51,786 nucleotides of DNA from Leptolyngbya sp. Prado105 (lineage in GTDB: Bacteria > Cyanobacteriota > Cyanobacteriia > Leptolyngbyales > Leptolyngbyaceae), in NCBI GenBank assembly GCA_025454375.1, contig JALOOO010000021.1, forward strand, positions 1 through 51,786, given 5' to 3'. The notes below the pieces were generated by a model. The model had not been told where the DNA came from. It made no database searches and worked only from the letters and a program-made list of their open reading frames with translations. The translations under genes were made by a program, and so were the position numbers. Positions 50,561-51,786 of this stretch are shown one piece after another; positions within the stretch are counted from its first letter, which is position 1, and each line of letters opens with the position of its first letter.

Positions 50561-50637
50561 ACCTGTATCGATATCTAACTACTATTGTAACGATGTCTAA
50601 AAAACCATCAATTAGATATAGATAAACCAGATAAGTG

Positions 50638-50946
50638 CTAGAGCGGAAGCGTCTTCAATGAGATCGTCAATTCTGGGGCACGATGTTGAATTAAGGGTTG
50701 AACCGTCAGGAAAACCTTGCTTGGATCACCTTTTGATTGTGGAGAGTTTTGATTGCATCGAAGTAAGCGCCCGTCGTCTAGGAATGCCTGGTCAATGAGT
50801 AGATGATTTGGAGGAACAATGCAGTTTTGGGAGTGATAGGAAATGAAAATAGGAAGGTCTGAATCACCTAAATTTTGGGCGACCCAAGTTTCTAGCGGCG
50901 GGTCAATCTCATAATTTTCGGGGTAGTAAATTTTACTTTCTAGCAT
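50638..50946 (-). CDS. Hypothetical protein
   Basis: A protein of 102 residues from the ATG at 50,946 (MLESKIYYPENYEIDPPLET); the longer frame to 51,051 begins with non-protein-like sequence. Soluble, with several Cys and Pro residues. No family recognised. Confidence 0.6.
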   Translation of the reverse strand: MLESKIYYPENYEIDPPLETWVAQNLGDSDLPIFISYHSQNCIVPPNHLLIDQAFLDDGRLLRCNQNSPQSKGDPSKVFLTVQPLIQHRAPELTISLKTLPL

Positions 50947-51269
50947 GGGTATCAGCTTTGTTGAATGGATTGTTTTCGTAGGGTGCTTGTTTGGTTTTGG
51001 GCGAGTGATCGGGGGGACAGATTGCAGCAGACAGAAGAAACTTTGAGCCATTCATCAAACATTGAGAGTTTGAGGCGCTTTCCAACCTGCGAGAAGATCG
51101 CCGTAATGCTGTTCCATCTCGCTAAGGGCATCCGGTCAGATTGGCGTTTGGCGGATGCCTTGTTTTGTATACCTCTACCTATGAGTAGTCAAGCCTATAC
51201 ACAATCTTTAGTTAAAGATATATAAAGTCAAAGATTGTGACTGAGCGCAATTTCGTCGATCGCACTTTG
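50947..51269. other. Intergenic region with terminator-like hairpin and inverted repeat
   Basis: The region contains GGCATCCG/CGGATGCC (51,127-51,134 and 51,152-51,159) followed by TTGTTTT, and a 10-bp perfect inverted repeat CACAATCTTT/AAAGATTGTG (51,200-51,209 and 51,230-51,239). Within the second, a near-palindrome ATCTTTAGTTAAAGAT is nested. No gene is convincing here. Confidence 0.5.
51127..51166 (+). terminator. Terminator-like hairpin
   Basis: An 8-bp perfect stem with a 17-base loop is followed by TTGTTTT on the plus strand. The nearest plus-strand gene ends nearly 800 bp upstream, so the transcript it ends is unknown. Confidence 0.4.
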
Positions 51270-51668
51270 CTACTTGTAAGGATCGGATCGGTAGCAACGA
51301 TGTGGCTCAACGCCCTCGACGTTTCCTTGAAGTTGCTGTAATGCCTGCTCAAACGCCTGTGTTCCAACGCTAGTGACAAGCAGCCCCAGAACGTTGAGCG
51401 CTCGTTGGATGGCATCTTTTTGACTCGACAGCGCGACACTGGTGAGGCAATTGGGATCGCGTCCCAATCGTTTGCAAGCTTGCTCGATCGCGAACCAGAG
51501 GGCTTGATCGCGATGATCCCAATCAAATTGCTGAAGTACTCTATCATCGTGGGTTGTGACGTTGATCTGGTTTTCTGACAGGCGCAGTTCGATTTGTGCT
51601 TCAAGTACAACGAGCGGAATGTGATTGTCATACCGACAGCGTTGATAAGCGGGAATATTGGTATTCAT
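51270..51668 (-). CDS. Hypothetical protein
   Basis: A protein of 132 residues starting MNTNIPAYQRCRYDNHIPLV. The first 75 residues look like a small alpha/beta domain (LEAQIELRLSENQINVTTHD, then WDHRDQALWFAIEQACKRLG). The remainder is helical. No family recognised; the 118 bp to the right edge of the window hold no gene. Confidence 0.65.
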   Translation of the reverse strand: MNTNIPAYQRCRYDNHIPLVVLEAQIELRLSENQINVTTHDDRVLQQFDWDHRDQALWFAIEQACKRLGRDPNCLTSVALSSQKDAIQRALNVLGLLVTSVGTQAFEQALQQLQGNVEGVEPHRCYRSDPYK

Positions 51669-51786
51669 TGAGGTTGAATGCCTCCGCTAGTGTCGCGTAA
51701 CACGGTATTTGTCCTCGTTAACAAATTAAATGTCCGGAGCGCGAGTTGTAAAAATGCTTGTCCCAACTGGATTTGAGCTTGTTTTT

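Overview
The window looks like cyanobacterial DNA. HIP1-type octamers (GCGATCGC) and their GATCGC cores are dense on both strands. Several proteins are of kinds typical of filamentous cyanobacteria: a CHAT protein carrying a DUF1830 module, a DUF4351-type nuclease, a protelomerase-family recombinase and a HetC/HlyB-like exporter with a cyclic-nucleotide-binding-like N-terminus. No rRNA, tRNA or CRISPR array was seen.

Region 1 (1-17,964) is a polymorphic-toxin locus. A giant RHS/YD-repeat gene, cut by the left edge of the window, encodes thousands of residues of Ig-like, cadherin-like and putative-Ig modules followed by an RHS shell. Its conserved 3' end is one arm of a perfect 99-bp inverted repeat (13,669 onward and 16,889-16,987). 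Between the arms lie the current C-terminal tip (a PD-(D/E)XK-like nuclease), a candidate immunity gene, a second small gene, and an alternative tip on the opposite strand with no start of its own. A tyrosine recombinase with all six catalytic residues begins 50 bp outside the right arm. The layout predicts a shufflon-like inversion that swaps the toxin tip. A 37-bp tandem duplication in the left arm currently puts the expressed tip out of frame.

Region 2 (18,091-23,297) is a tight three-gene type I secretion operon (parvulin-like isomerase, HlyB-like ABC exporter, HlyD-like adaptor). It is a plausible export route for the giant protein. A FolD-like gene that appears broken at its 5' end and a CHAT-DUF1830 fusion gene follow. 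Region 3 (25,676-30,044) holds a HELGH-motif protein and a leftward group with two PD-(D/E)XK-like proteins, a PAS-like protein and a HTH regulator.

Region 4 (30,130-38,226) is a compact rightward operon of about a dozen mostly unrecognised small proteins, several with one membrane segment, plus a membrane-anchored coiled-coil P-loop ATPase. It is divergent from the HTH gene across an operator-like promoter. The first gene has an in-phase GGGAAAG slippery heptamer leading into a start-less -1 frame that encodes a membrane segment, so a programmed frameshift is likely. The operon resembles an integrated phage-like or plasmid-like element of no family I recognise.

Region 5 (38,295-51,786) is plasmid-like: a SF2 helicase, a truncated HerA-like ATPase, a protelomerase-family protein with a long coiled-coil tail and an internal 15-bp tandem repeat, an AlkB-like dioxygenase, many small leftward hypothetical genes, and a small basic-tailed protein followed by a DUF4351-type protein.
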